Source: CBDFKU01 sp965248975
GTDB taxonomy: Bacteria > Chloroflexota > Dehalococcoidia > Lucifugimonadales > JAGWBF01
Direction: 5' to 3'
Assembly: GCA_965248975.1 (NCBI GenBank)
Contig: CBDFKU010000008.1
Coordinates: 1 to 64,000 of the forward strand
Length of the DNA: 64,000 bases
In this document: piece after piece, positions 28,025 through 35,208 of the stretch
Layout: each line of letters starts with the position of its first letter
Numbering within the stretch: position 1 is the stretch's first letter
Notes under the pieces: model-generated
Database searches by the model: none
The model's input: the letters and a program-made list of their open reading frames with translations, nothing else
What the model was told of the DNA's origin: nothing
Translations under genes and position numbers: made by a program

Positions 28025-28257
28025 TGTAGACCGTCAGCAATAATGGGACGCATAGGAGGGTAAGAAAACCCGAGAGTTTCGAGGGTGGTGTGAGCTCCAG
28101 AAATGAGAGTAAAGTACCTCAGGAAAGGAGCAGATGTGTCTCAGTCAGAAGTAAACAAATCAGAGGCCGCCGAGGAGCGGAGCGGGGTCCTTCGTCGGCA
28201 CAATGAAGGCGGCTACGCGACGTAAGTACAGCCCCGAAGAGAAGATCCGCATCGCCC
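28025..28257 (+). mobile_element. decayed left end of the copy-1-type IS
   Basis: TGTAGACCGTCAGCAATAAT matches the left terminus of copy 1. The leader (GAGGGTAAGAAAACCCGAGA) and the first ~35 codons of OrfA follow with deletions and frameshifts. The similarity ends at KIRIA, about 28257. Confidence 0.8.
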
Positions 28258-28570
28258 AGCTATGACGACAAGGGGCAATAGCAATCTATGGACGATCTGC
28301 TGAAAAATCCAAACGTCAGGATGTAGTACCGATTTTGAGGGCCGACGGAGGTTGCGGTTGCAAGGTACCGATACGATCCTCGACAGCGACGAGTTGATTA
28401 GCGAATGCCCCGAGGCCCGGCCCAGTTCATCGTTCGGTTGAGGCCACTAAAGTGTATGGAAATTGCCTCTGCAACGTACATAGGTATCAGCTCAGCGAGC
28501 GGTTTAAATTCGTCCAGCAGGCCAGCCAGCAGACACCGGAAGGAGTAGCCGGTTGCTTCTAGGAGCGGGA

Positions 28571-29028
28571 CACCCACGGTTACCTCAATCCGAGGGTACA
28601 TGAGCTGCTAAGAGGCGTTGAGCGCATCCTCCACGCCGGTGATATAGGCGACGCCACTATCATAAATGAACTATCCAGCATCGCTCCTGTTACGGCCGTG
28701 CGGGGCAACAATGACCGAACTGGACCTACATCTCTCTATCCCGAAAAGGTAACTCTGGAGCTGGCAGGCCAGGATGATACTGCTTACTCACCAGGTGAAA
28801 GTGCCGAAGGCGGTAGACGATCCTAGAATTAAGACCTACCTTGATGCGTCGGTGGATGTAGTGGTCTTCGGCCATAGTCATATCGCTCTTCAGGAAAGTT
28901 TGGGCCCCGTCGTATTCTTCAACCCTGGTGCTGCGGGCAAACGCCGGTTCAAGGTAGTTCTTTCGATCGGGACCTTGATCTTAGACGTAGATCGAGTTAA
29001 GGGAACAATATTTGAGCTTTATAATTGA
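28571..29028 (+). pseudogene. YfcE-type metallophosphoesterase, frameshifted
   Basis: DTHGYLNPRVHELLRGVERI, LHAGDIGDATIINELSSIAP, and VTAVRGNNDRTGP carry the metal-binding motifs of a small phosphodiesterase. The frame then shifts near 28772 and continues as MILLTHQVKVPK and VVVFGHSHIALQESLGPVVF then NPGAAGKRRF. A second shift precedes DTHG. Two frameshifts mean it is not functional. Confidence 0.75.
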
Positions 29029-29293
29029 ATCATGTCGCATGGGCTATTGCCAGGAATGCTTTGATCCTCGCCCTTGGGTTTACCCCTATGTTCTTCTCGC
29101 CTTTGGTGCGCGGAGACTTCCTGATCAGCGATCACGTGAGGATGGCTGGATGGTTGGATAGGAATTCAGATAGGTGGCAGGTGACAGCTCTTACCATACG
29201 AGGAGGATCCTACCGTTAGACTCTCACAATAAGCAGTGCTGATTCGGGGGCAGGTCAGGTTGGCACAACAAATTGAGCAAGGAGGACAGACCT

Positions 29294-30403
29294 ATGTCCA
29301 ACGGTTCCACCAAGTTCAACCAGATCGATTTGAGAAGATTGGCTGAGCTTTCGGCGCCGGACCGTGCGTTTCTCAGTCTGTACCTTTCCGGGCCAGCAGG
29401 GATGACAGCGCTCGACAAGCGGATCAGAACTGACCGAGCTTTGTTAAAGGACCACCCGGATGAATTGGAGTACTTCGACAGAAACATGAAGACGGTTGAA
29501 GACTACTTCAACAGGAGTCCTCACAAGTACGGCAGCCTATGTTTATTCTCCTGTTGGGCACTCGATTTCTTCGAGGTACACACTCTGCCTGTTCCCTTAC
29601 CGGACCTGCTCTGGGTGGACTCCTCACCCTATATCAGGCCACTGGCCGAACTTCAGGACGAGTATGAGAATTACGCCGTGGTGGTCGCCGACAACAGATC
29701 GGCGAAGGTATTCCTGGTAGCCTCTACGGTGGCTGGCCGCGAAGTTCAGATTACTGGCAATGTTAAAAACCATGTCAAGGTCGGCGGTTGGTCGCAGCAG
29801 CGATATGAGCGACGCCGCAACAAGCAACTTCAAGACTACGCTAAGGATATCGCTGATGAGCTTATGGAGCTGGACGGAGAGAACGCCTTCAGACGGGTTC
29901 TAATGGTGGGCTCCAAGGAAACGTTACGAGCGATCCGAGCGGCCTTGCCAAACCAAATCGCCCGGAAGGCTGTGCAAGATAAGGCCCTGGACTTGGGCAA
30001 AGGCGGTGATTGGGTGCAAAAAGAAATCTTCGACCTTTTCGTACAGCAGGAGCGCGCATCCGAGCAAGCCCTTTGGGAAGTGATCAAGAACGAGCAGTTA
30101 AGGAGCGGCTTGGCGGCGGTGGGAATTGCGGACGTATTACATGCAGCTAAGGAAGGCAGGGTGGAAAAGGCGGTCGTAACGCGCAACGCGTACTTTGATG
30201 GGATCCGCTGCCGCGACTGTGAGCACCTTGAGGCCAGCACCCCAACCGAATGCCCGCAATGTGGATCAACGTCTTTGTTCAAAGTCGGTCTGGTCAACGA
30301 GTGTGCTGAGCTGCTTTCCTTAACCAGCGCCGAGATTGATTTCGTTGATCCCATTCCGTCCCTAACAGAGGCGGGAGACATCGGTGCACTGCTGCGCTAC
30401 TGA
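29294..30403 (+). CDS. bacterial eRF1/Vms1-like release-factor-fold protein (baeRF type)
   Basis: A 369-residue protein with the order seen in archaeo-eukaryotic release factors: an N-terminal helical domain, a middle domain with VKVGGWSQQRYERRRNKQ (the place of the catalytic GGQ loop; the family of bacterial homologues reads GGxSQxR), an eRF1_3-type domain with FDLFVQQERASEQALWEV, and a zinc ribbon (CRDCEHLE...CPQCGSTSLF). Bacterial members are proposed to hydrolyse peptidyl-tRNA on stalled ribosomes. ATG 29294 has GGAGG at 29281-29285. It is intact amid degraded genes. Confidence 0.8.
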   Translation: MSNGSTKFNQIDLRRLAELSAPDRAFLSLYLSGPAGMTALDKRIRTDRALLKDHPDELEYFDRNMKTVEDYFNRSPHKYGSLCLFSCWALDFFEVHTLPVPLPDLLWVDSSPYIRPLAELQDEYENYAVVVADNRSAKVFLVASTVAGREVQITGNVKNHVKVGGWSQQRYERRRNKQLQDYAKDIADELMELDGENAFRRVLMVGSKETLRAIRAALPNQIARKAVQDKALDLGKGGDWVQKEIFDLFVQQERASEQALWEVIKNEQLRSGLAAVGIADVLHAAKEGRVEKAVVTRNAYFDGIRCRDCEHLEASTPTECPQCGSTSLFKVGLVNECAELLSLTSAEIDFVDPIPSLTEAGDIGALLRY

Positions 30404-30641
30404 AGCCTGAGGGTCCGCCTACACGCAGGCGTTTAGAGTCCATCAGTCCAGTCCTCGCTGGTGCTGTCTCCGGGGGCGCTACAAGGGGGGTCCTACACCG
30501 TGTATCCACCACGGGCGTATAATCCGGGTTGTAGGGCGTCAGCGCTTTTGGACACTTTTTGAGGGGTAAAGAACCGAAGAGGCTAGGGGTGGTAGAGGTT
30601 CCTTCAGAGGGGTAGATTAGCCCTAACTGAAAGGAGTCATG

Positions 30642-31043
30642 ATGACCCAGGCAGAAGAACAGGCCACCCAGGCCGAACAGCGTACTCAGGTAACGCGGAG
30701 CTTCTTGCGCCAGGTCCGTGCAGCGACCCGTCGTAAATACACCCCTGAGGAGAAGATCCGCATCGTCTTGGAGGGGTTCAGGCGAGATACTACCGTCAAC
30801 GACCTGTGTCGACGGGAAGGTATCAAACCCCACTCCTACTACGCATGGACCAAGGATTTCATGGAGGCTGGGAAGGAGAGGCTGAGCCGGGACAGTGTAC
30901 GTGACGCCACCCGGCAAGAGATAGAGCAGCTCAAGCGGGAGAACAGTGAACTGAAGGAGTTGGTGGGTAAGTTGTCTCTGGACCTGCACCGCTTCAAAAA
31001 AACAGCCTTGCCCCCTCTACACGACAGCGGCACCGGCGCATGA
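30642..31043 (+). CDS. IS OrfA (second isoform)
   Basis: A 133-residue HTH transposase subunit. TRRKYTPEEKIRIVLEGFRR and TTVNDLCRREGIKPHSYYAW match copy 1 closely. I chose the second of two ATG codons (30642); GAAAGGAG at 30630-30637 fits either. The stop overlaps OrfB by ATGA. Confidence 0.9.
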   Translation: MTQAEEQATQAEQRTQVTRSFLRQVRAATRRKYTPEEKIRIVLEGFRRDTTVNDLCRREGIKPHSYYAWTKDFMEAGKERLSRDSVRDATRQEIEQLKRENSELKELVGKLSLDLHRFKKTALPPLHDSGTGA

Positions 31044-32051
31044 GCGCAGTGGAACAATCGGAAGTCGTGGCTGAAGTTGAGCGACAAGGTAGAGGGAAGA
31101 AAAGGCGAATCAGGGAGCTTGGCATTGCCAGGAGCACGTATTATTGGTGGAGGTGGAGGCAACGGCAAGGTAGTCGGGAGGGAAGAGAAGGTACTGAGAG
31201 GCCTTGGAATCGCCTCCGGCCAGAAGAGGAGGCAGTAGTGCTGGCGATAGCCCGGGAGATGCCGACCTGGCGGAGTCGACAGTTGGCAGCCTGGCTCACC
31301 GACCACCGGGGTCTATCAGTCTCTGCCTCCACGGTCTATCGTATCCTGAGACGGGAGGGTCTGGTGAAACGGGTGGAATACCAATTGGCAGCGGGCAAAG
31401 AGTACCAGCACAAGACCACAGGACCCCACCAGCTCTGGGCCACCGATGCCTCCTACTTCCGTGTGGTGGGATGGGGCTACTATTACCTGGTCCGCCTGAG
31501 GCGGATGGACGACTACTCCAGGTTCATCCTAACCCACAAGGTGCAACGGGACATGACGGCCAACTCCTTCATCGAGGTGGTGCAGGATGCAGTGGACACC
31601 ACGGGCATGGACACCGTACCAGTACATGATCGGACCAGGCTCCTCTCGGACAATGGGCCGGGGTATGTCTCGCGAGCCTTCAGGGACTACCTTCACCTGG
31701 AAGGCATCCGACATATCCTGGCGTCGCCCTTCCATCCTCAGACCAACGGTAAGCTGGAGAGGTATCATCGGACCCTGAAAGACGACGTTAACCAGGTGCC
31801 CTACGAGGTGGTGGAGGACCTGGAAGCGGCCATCCGGGGCTTCGTCGAGTTCTACAACTACCGGAGGTATCACAAGGCACTGAAAGACGTGACTCCGTTA
31901 TGAGGTGCTCCAAGGCCGTCGGGAGGCGATCCTGGCCCAGAGGAAGGAGGTGCAGCGAGAGACTTTTGATCGGCGAAGGCGGTACAATCACGAGGTCAGA
32001 GAAACCCTCAAACGAGGAGCTTTCTTCACCCCAATCTCTCGGGATCCATAG
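31040..32051 (+). pseudogene. IS OrfB (second isoform), frameshifted near the C-terminus
   Basis: The DDE core (WATDASYFRV, LLSDNGPGYVS, NGKLERYH) is present to VTPL, where a stop at 31901-31903 ends the frame. One extra base at about 31897 explains it: the next frame continues EVLQGRREAILAQRKEV and ends at 32051. There is also a 6-base insertion at about 31496 (LVRLRRMDDYSR versus LVTVMDDYSR in copy 1) close to the active-site strand. Confidence 0.85.
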
Positions 32052-32171
32052 TGTCCAATAGGCGCTGAAACCCTACAGTCAATGGATCAGGACTCTATGT
32101 TTGCCTCGGGCTCATGTCAACTCCCGGTTGGGTGGGTAGCCCTGAGGGATCGCTCCCCCAGGGCCCCCTGC

Positions 32172-32205
32172 AGATCCGGACGTGCAGATTTCCCGCATCC
32201 GGCTC
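32172..32205 (-). ncRNA. group II intron domain V remnant
   Basis: The minus strand starts GAGCCGGATGCGGGAAATCT and continues GCACGTCCGGATCT. This is the 34-base domain V hairpin with the conserved AGC near the 5' end and a GAAA loop. It lies just 3' of the maturase remnant, at the correct position for an intron. Confidence 0.75.
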
Positions 32206-32206
32206 C

Positions 32207-32480
32207 TCAGGTCACGGGCTTCGCTAAGGGGCGGTAGACGCTGTGTACGACCCGGGGTGGTGGTAGCGGGTACCGAGCAAGTAACCTATGGTAATCCTCC
32301 CACGACATCCATCCCCGCTGGGAGCGGCGTCCTAGCACTTGTACCATGTCCGCCGCACCTCCCACCAGAAACGCGCCAGCGCCTCGTAGTTCCCTGTTAT
32401 GCCGTAGTAGTTGAAGTGGCCACGTAGCTTCTGACACAAGGCGATGTGCTGCAGGGCGAGCGGCAGATGCCGGTGGTTCC
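32207..32480 (-). pseudogene. C-terminus of a group II intron reverse transcriptase/maturase
   Basis: The minus strand reads ALCQKLRGHFNYYGITGNYE, ALARFWWEVRRTWYK, then shifts frame to LGRRSQRGWMSWEDYHRLLA then RYPLPPPRVVHSVY. This is the usual end of LtrA-type proteins (RGHFNYYGI..N, RSQR..., P.P.V.HS). One frameshift and the missing 5' part show it is dead. It is cut at 32483 by an IS terminus. Confidence 0.75.
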
Positions 32481-32539
32481 GACTGTTAGCAACCAGCAAA
32501 AGTGGGACTGCGATAATCTTTACCGGGCCTCCTTAGCTC

Positions 32540-32690
32540 GGGTCTGACCCGAAGTGGGACCGGCGCAGTGCCTTGAATGTGATCTGTCGACCTCGTTCTC
32601 AAGGTGGCCCAACCCCCACCGACCAGGTGAGCAGTGACCTTATAGGAGCCTGGCCATAGGTCCCGTCGCAGTCCTGTCCTCTCTCCTGGC
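32540..32690 (+). ncRNA. candidate bridge RNA of IS110 element A
   Basis: Four short segments match this element's flanks and ends in the order known for IS621-type bridge RNAs. AAGTGGGAC (32552-32560) equals the left flank 32500-32508. AATGTGAT (32576-32583) is the reverse complement of the right junction 33821-33828. TATAGGAGC (32641-32649) equals the element's right end 33812-33820. TCGCAGT (32666-32672) is the reverse complement of the left junction 32507-32513. Hairpins CGGGT/ACCCG and GACCT/AGGTC support folding. Exact RNA ends are not known. Confidence 0.75.
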
Positions 32691-32727
32691 CGTTCGTAGC
32701 CATCTCACTCAAGAACAGGAGGAAGCG

Positions 32728-33807
32728 GTGACGACTAGTGGTAACTTAGATGGTGTTGCCAGGGTGATCGTTGGAGTGGACACACATCTGGACGAACACG
32801 TGGCTGTAGCAATCGACCACCATGGCGCACGGCTGGGTGAATACCGGCTGGCGACCACAGCCAAGGGTTACAAAGGCCTGGAGAGCTGGGCTATCGGCCT
32901 GGGCGGGGTCGCTACCTTTGGCATCGAAGGTACGGGCTCATATGGAGTGGGGTTGGCTCGACACCTTGCTCGGTGTGGCCACAAAGTTATCGAGGTCAAC
33001 CGACCAGACAGGTCCACACGCCGTAGACTGGGCAAAAGCGACCCTCTCGATGCTGAAATGGCTGCACGATCCGTTCTCGCTGGGGTGGCCCGGGAGTCTC
33101 CCAAATCAGGTGTGGACAAGGTAGAGATGATCCGGGTTCTCAAGATCACCAAGGACTCTGGGATGAAGGCCCGCACCCAGGCCATGAACCAGATGAAAGC
33201 CCTTGTGGTCACCGCACCTGTTGAATTGCGGGAGGATTTGGACGGACTGAATGCACGGAGGCTTGTGGACCGCTGCCGTAGCTTCCGCCCGGGTCGATTG
33301 GCGACGCCGACAGCTGCGGCCAAGCATGCACTTCGGTTACTTGCCCGTCGTCACAGCCATCTCACCTACGAGATCGAAGGTATCGACAAGGAGCTGGTCC
33401 GGCTCACCGCGGAGACTGCGCCGGCATTGGTCCACACCTTCGGAGTCGGAGCAGACACCGCAGCCACGCTTCTCGTTACTGCCGGCAGCAATCCCGAGCG
33501 ACTGAGGTCGGAGTCCGCCTTCGCCGCCCTGTGCGGAGTAAACCCCATCCTTGCCTCTTCAGGCAAGACCAACCGCCATCGATTGAATCGCGGAGGCGAT
33601 CGACACGCCAATGCCGCACTCTATCGCGTTGTCCTTGTGCGACTCCGCCACGACGAGCGGACGAGGGAATATATGCAGCGTCGTACGAGAGAGGGGATGA
33701 CAAAGCCTGAGATCATCCGCTGTCTCAAACGCTACGTTGCTCGTCAGGTCTTTGCCATCTTGAGTGAGTTGGGACGTAAGAACCTGGCCTTACCAGCAGC
33801 TGCTTGA
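32728..33807 (+). CDS. IS110-family transposase (DEDD recombinase) A
   Basis: A 359-residue IS110 recombinase. RVIVGVDTHLDEHVAVAI is the RuvC-like start (first Asp); EGTGSYG, EVNRPDRSTRR and KSDPLDAEMAAR are the other DEDD blocks. The C-terminal Tnp domain has FAALCGVNPILASSGKTNRH and RGGDRHANAALY with the serine region. It starts with GTG 32728 and looks intact. The coding strand is opposite to the host IS copy. Confidence 0.93.
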   Translation: MTTSGNLDGVARVIVGVDTHLDEHVAVAIDHHGARLGEYRLATTAKGYKGLESWAIGLGGVATFGIEGTGSYGVGLARHLARCGHKVIEVNRPDRSTRRRLGKSDPLDAEMAARSVLAGVARESPKSGVDKVEMIRVLKITKDSGMKARTQAMNQMKALVVTAPVELREDLDGLNARRLVDRCRSFRPGRLATPTAAAKHALRLLARRHSHLTYEIEGIDKELVRLTAETAPALVHTFGVGADTAATLLVTAGSNPERLRSESAFAALCGVNPILASSGKTNRHRLNRGGDRHANAALYRVVLVRLRHDERTREYMQRRTREGMTKPEIIRCLKRYVARQVFAILSELGRKNLALPAAA

Positions 33808-33959
33808 CATCTATAGGAGCATCACATTGGGACCCGAGAGATCAGGTGCTGGATGGGGGTCTGGTGAGCTCTCTGAGGGCCCTGTTATAGCGTCTGCGGT
33901 TTTGGATGGTTTTGGCCTTCACCTCCTTGTATCTTGGTTTGGGTGTGTAACAATCACTT

Positions 33960-34110
33960 CACTTAGGTGGATCGGGGTGCGGCAGACCGGTTTCTCCTTG
34001 GTTATGGAAGACCGCCAGAAAGCGAGGGTCGCCGCACCCCTTCCGAATAGAGCCCGAACAGTTGCCTGGGCCAACCAAGCCCGCATCTTGCAAGGACGGG
34101 CCAATAATTC
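33960..34110 (+). ncRNA. candidate bridge RNA of IS110 element B
   Basis: A perfect 10-bp stem (GGGGTGCGGC 33974-33983, GCCGCACCCC 34031-34040) encloses a 47-base loop with CTCCT (33994-33998, equal to the left flank 33923-33927) and CAGAAAG (34016-34022, reverse complement of the right flank 35102-35108). A second stem (GCCCG 34052-34056, CGGGC 34097-34101) encloses ACAGTTG (34058-34064, equal to the element's right end 35095-35101) and TGCAAG (34089-34094), able to pair with CTTGTA at the left junction with one G-U pair. This is the layout of target and donor loops. Confidence 0.82.
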
Positions 34111-34123
34111 GCAGGAGGTGCTC

Positions 34124-35086
34124 GTGGAGCAAGAATCGATCTACGTAGGCATTGATGTAGCCAAGGCCCAGGTGGACGTCGCAGTCCGTCCTACGGACGA
34201 CAGATGGGAGGTTTCCCATGACGAGACAGGAGTCCGGCAGCTGGTCTCCCAGCTGAAGGCCCTTGAACCGGTCATGGTGTTGCTGGAGGCTTCGGGCGGC
34301 TTGGAAGTGCCGCTGGTGGCTGCCTTGGCAGCCGACGCGGTGCCTGTGGTCGTCGTCAACCCCCGCCAGGTGCGGGACTTCGCCAGGGCCACCGGGAAGC
34401 TGGCCAAGACCGACGCTCTGGACGCGGCGGTTCTGGCTCACTTCGCCGAAGCGGTTCGTCCACCCGTGCGCCCTCTGCGAGACGCCGAGACCCAGGCCCT
34501 TAACTCCCTGGCTGCCCGCAGGCACCAGGTGATGACCATGCTGGTCTCGGAGAAGAACCGCTTGAGCGCCGCCGCCATCGCCGTCCGTCCCCGCATCGAG
34601 GCCCACATTGCATGGCTGGAGCGAGAGCTGGACGACCTGGATGAGGGACTGCGGCAGACTCTCCGCCAGAGTCCCGTATGGCGAGAGAAGGATGACCTCC
34701 TGCGCACCGTTCCCGGCGTGGGAGAACAAGTCTCCATCTCTCTCCTGGCCTATCTGCCGGAGCTGGGCACGCTGGACCGCCGGCAGATCGCCGCCCTGGT
34801 AGGGGTGGCTCCCTTCAACCGGGACAGCGGCACCCTGCGGGGCAAACGCACCGTCTGGGGTGGACGCGCCCGCATCCGCGCCGCCCTGTACATGGGAGCG
34901 CTGGTTGCCAGTCGCTTCAACCCTGTTATCAGGGACTTCTACCAGCGGCTGCTGGCCGCTGGTAAGCCCAAGAAGCTGGCCCTCACAGCCTGCATGCGCA
35001 AGCTGCTCGTTATCCTCAACTCCATGCTCAAGCATCGCTCACCCTGGCGCGACCTGACTCCGGCAGTCGCCGGTCATTCCTCTTGA
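34124..35086 (+). CDS. IS110-family transposase (DEDD recombinase) B
   Basis: A 320-residue transposase. YVGIDVAKAQVDVAV starts the RuvC-like domain; LEASGGLEVPLVAAL, VNPRQVRDFARATGKLAKTD and LDAAVLAHFAE are the DEDD_Tnp_IS110 blocks. The Tnp_20 C-terminal domain has LLRTVPGVGEQVSISLLAYL and GVAPFNRDSGTLRGKR. I chose GTG 34124, with AGGAGG at 34113-34118; the open frame extends up to 33764 but that part is the leader and host IS. It is not closely related to transposase A. Confidence 0.93.
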   Translation: MEQESIYVGIDVAKAQVDVAVRPTDDRWEVSHDETGVRQLVSQLKALEPVMVLLEASGGLEVPLVAALAADAVPVVVVNPRQVRDFARATGKLAKTDALDAAVLAHFAEAVRPPVRPLRDAETQALNSLAARRHQVMTMLVSEKNRLSAAAIAVRPRIEAHIAWLERELDDLDEGLRQTLRQSPVWREKDDLLRTVPGVGEQVSISLLAYLPELGTLDRRQIAALVGVAPFNRDSGTLRGKRTVWGGRARIRAALYMGALVASRFNPVIRDFYQRLLAAGKPKKLALTACMRKLLVILNSMLKHRSPWRDLTPAVAGHSS

Positions 35087-35208
35087 CTTTCAAGACAGTT
35101 GCTTTCTGTGGGTAACTCTACCCTCACTTCAGGAGCTCTCGCCACCCTCCAAACTCTCGGGTTTTCTTACCCTCCGATGTGTCCCATTATCGCTGACGGC
35201 CTACAATC

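Larger units (their letters stand above)
30530..32077 (+). mobile_element. second full-length IS of the same type (diverged isoform)
   Basis: A 1548-base element with ends TGTAGGGCGTCAGCGCTTTT and (reversed) TGTAGGGTTTCAGCGCCTAT, both continuing into TTGGACACT. Its length equals copy 1 within one base. OrfA is intact; OrfB has a frameshift near its end. Both proteins are clearly homologous to copy 1 but differ at many positions, so this is a separate invasion and not a duplicate. Confidence 0.88.
32509..33823 (+). mobile_element. IS110-family element A
   Basis: Bounded by the two halves of the IS right terminus (AAGTGGGAC at 32500-32508, ACATTGGG from 33824). It has a ~220-base non-coding leader, one transposase gene and a short tail. 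There are no terminal inverted repeats, as usual for this family. Confidence 0.85.
33926..35103 (+). mobile_element. IS110-family element B
   Basis: Lies between CACCTCCT (ending 33927) and CTTTCTGTGGG (from 35102). A CT dinucleotide is found at both junctions (33926-33927 and 35102-35103), as expected for the CT core of IS110 recombination. Removing one copy with the element restores CACCTCCTTTCTGTGGG, a seamless deletion scar of the host IS. Confidence 0.88.
32484..35205 (-). mobile_element. reversed, internally deleted copy of the copy-1 IS, invaded twice by IS110-family elements
   Basis: Three stretches match reversed copy 1: the right terminus at 32484-32508 (TGTTAGCAACCAGCAAAAGT), the OrfB 3' end at 33824-33927 (nearly identical to copy 1 at 16493-16608), and the left end at 35102-35205 (TGTAGGCCGTCAGCGATAAT reversed; one mismatch in about 100 bases). 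The first gap holds IS110-A, the second IS110-B. The central ~1.3 kb of the IS is missing. Without the two insertions it would be a ~230-base derivative made only of ends. It forms a 20-kb inverted repeat with copy 1. Confidence 0.85.

Noticed and set aside
15080..35205. A functional composite transposon
   Set aside because: No target duplication is found at the outer ends (GAC against ATC), one flanking IS copy is internally deleted, and the interior is decayed.
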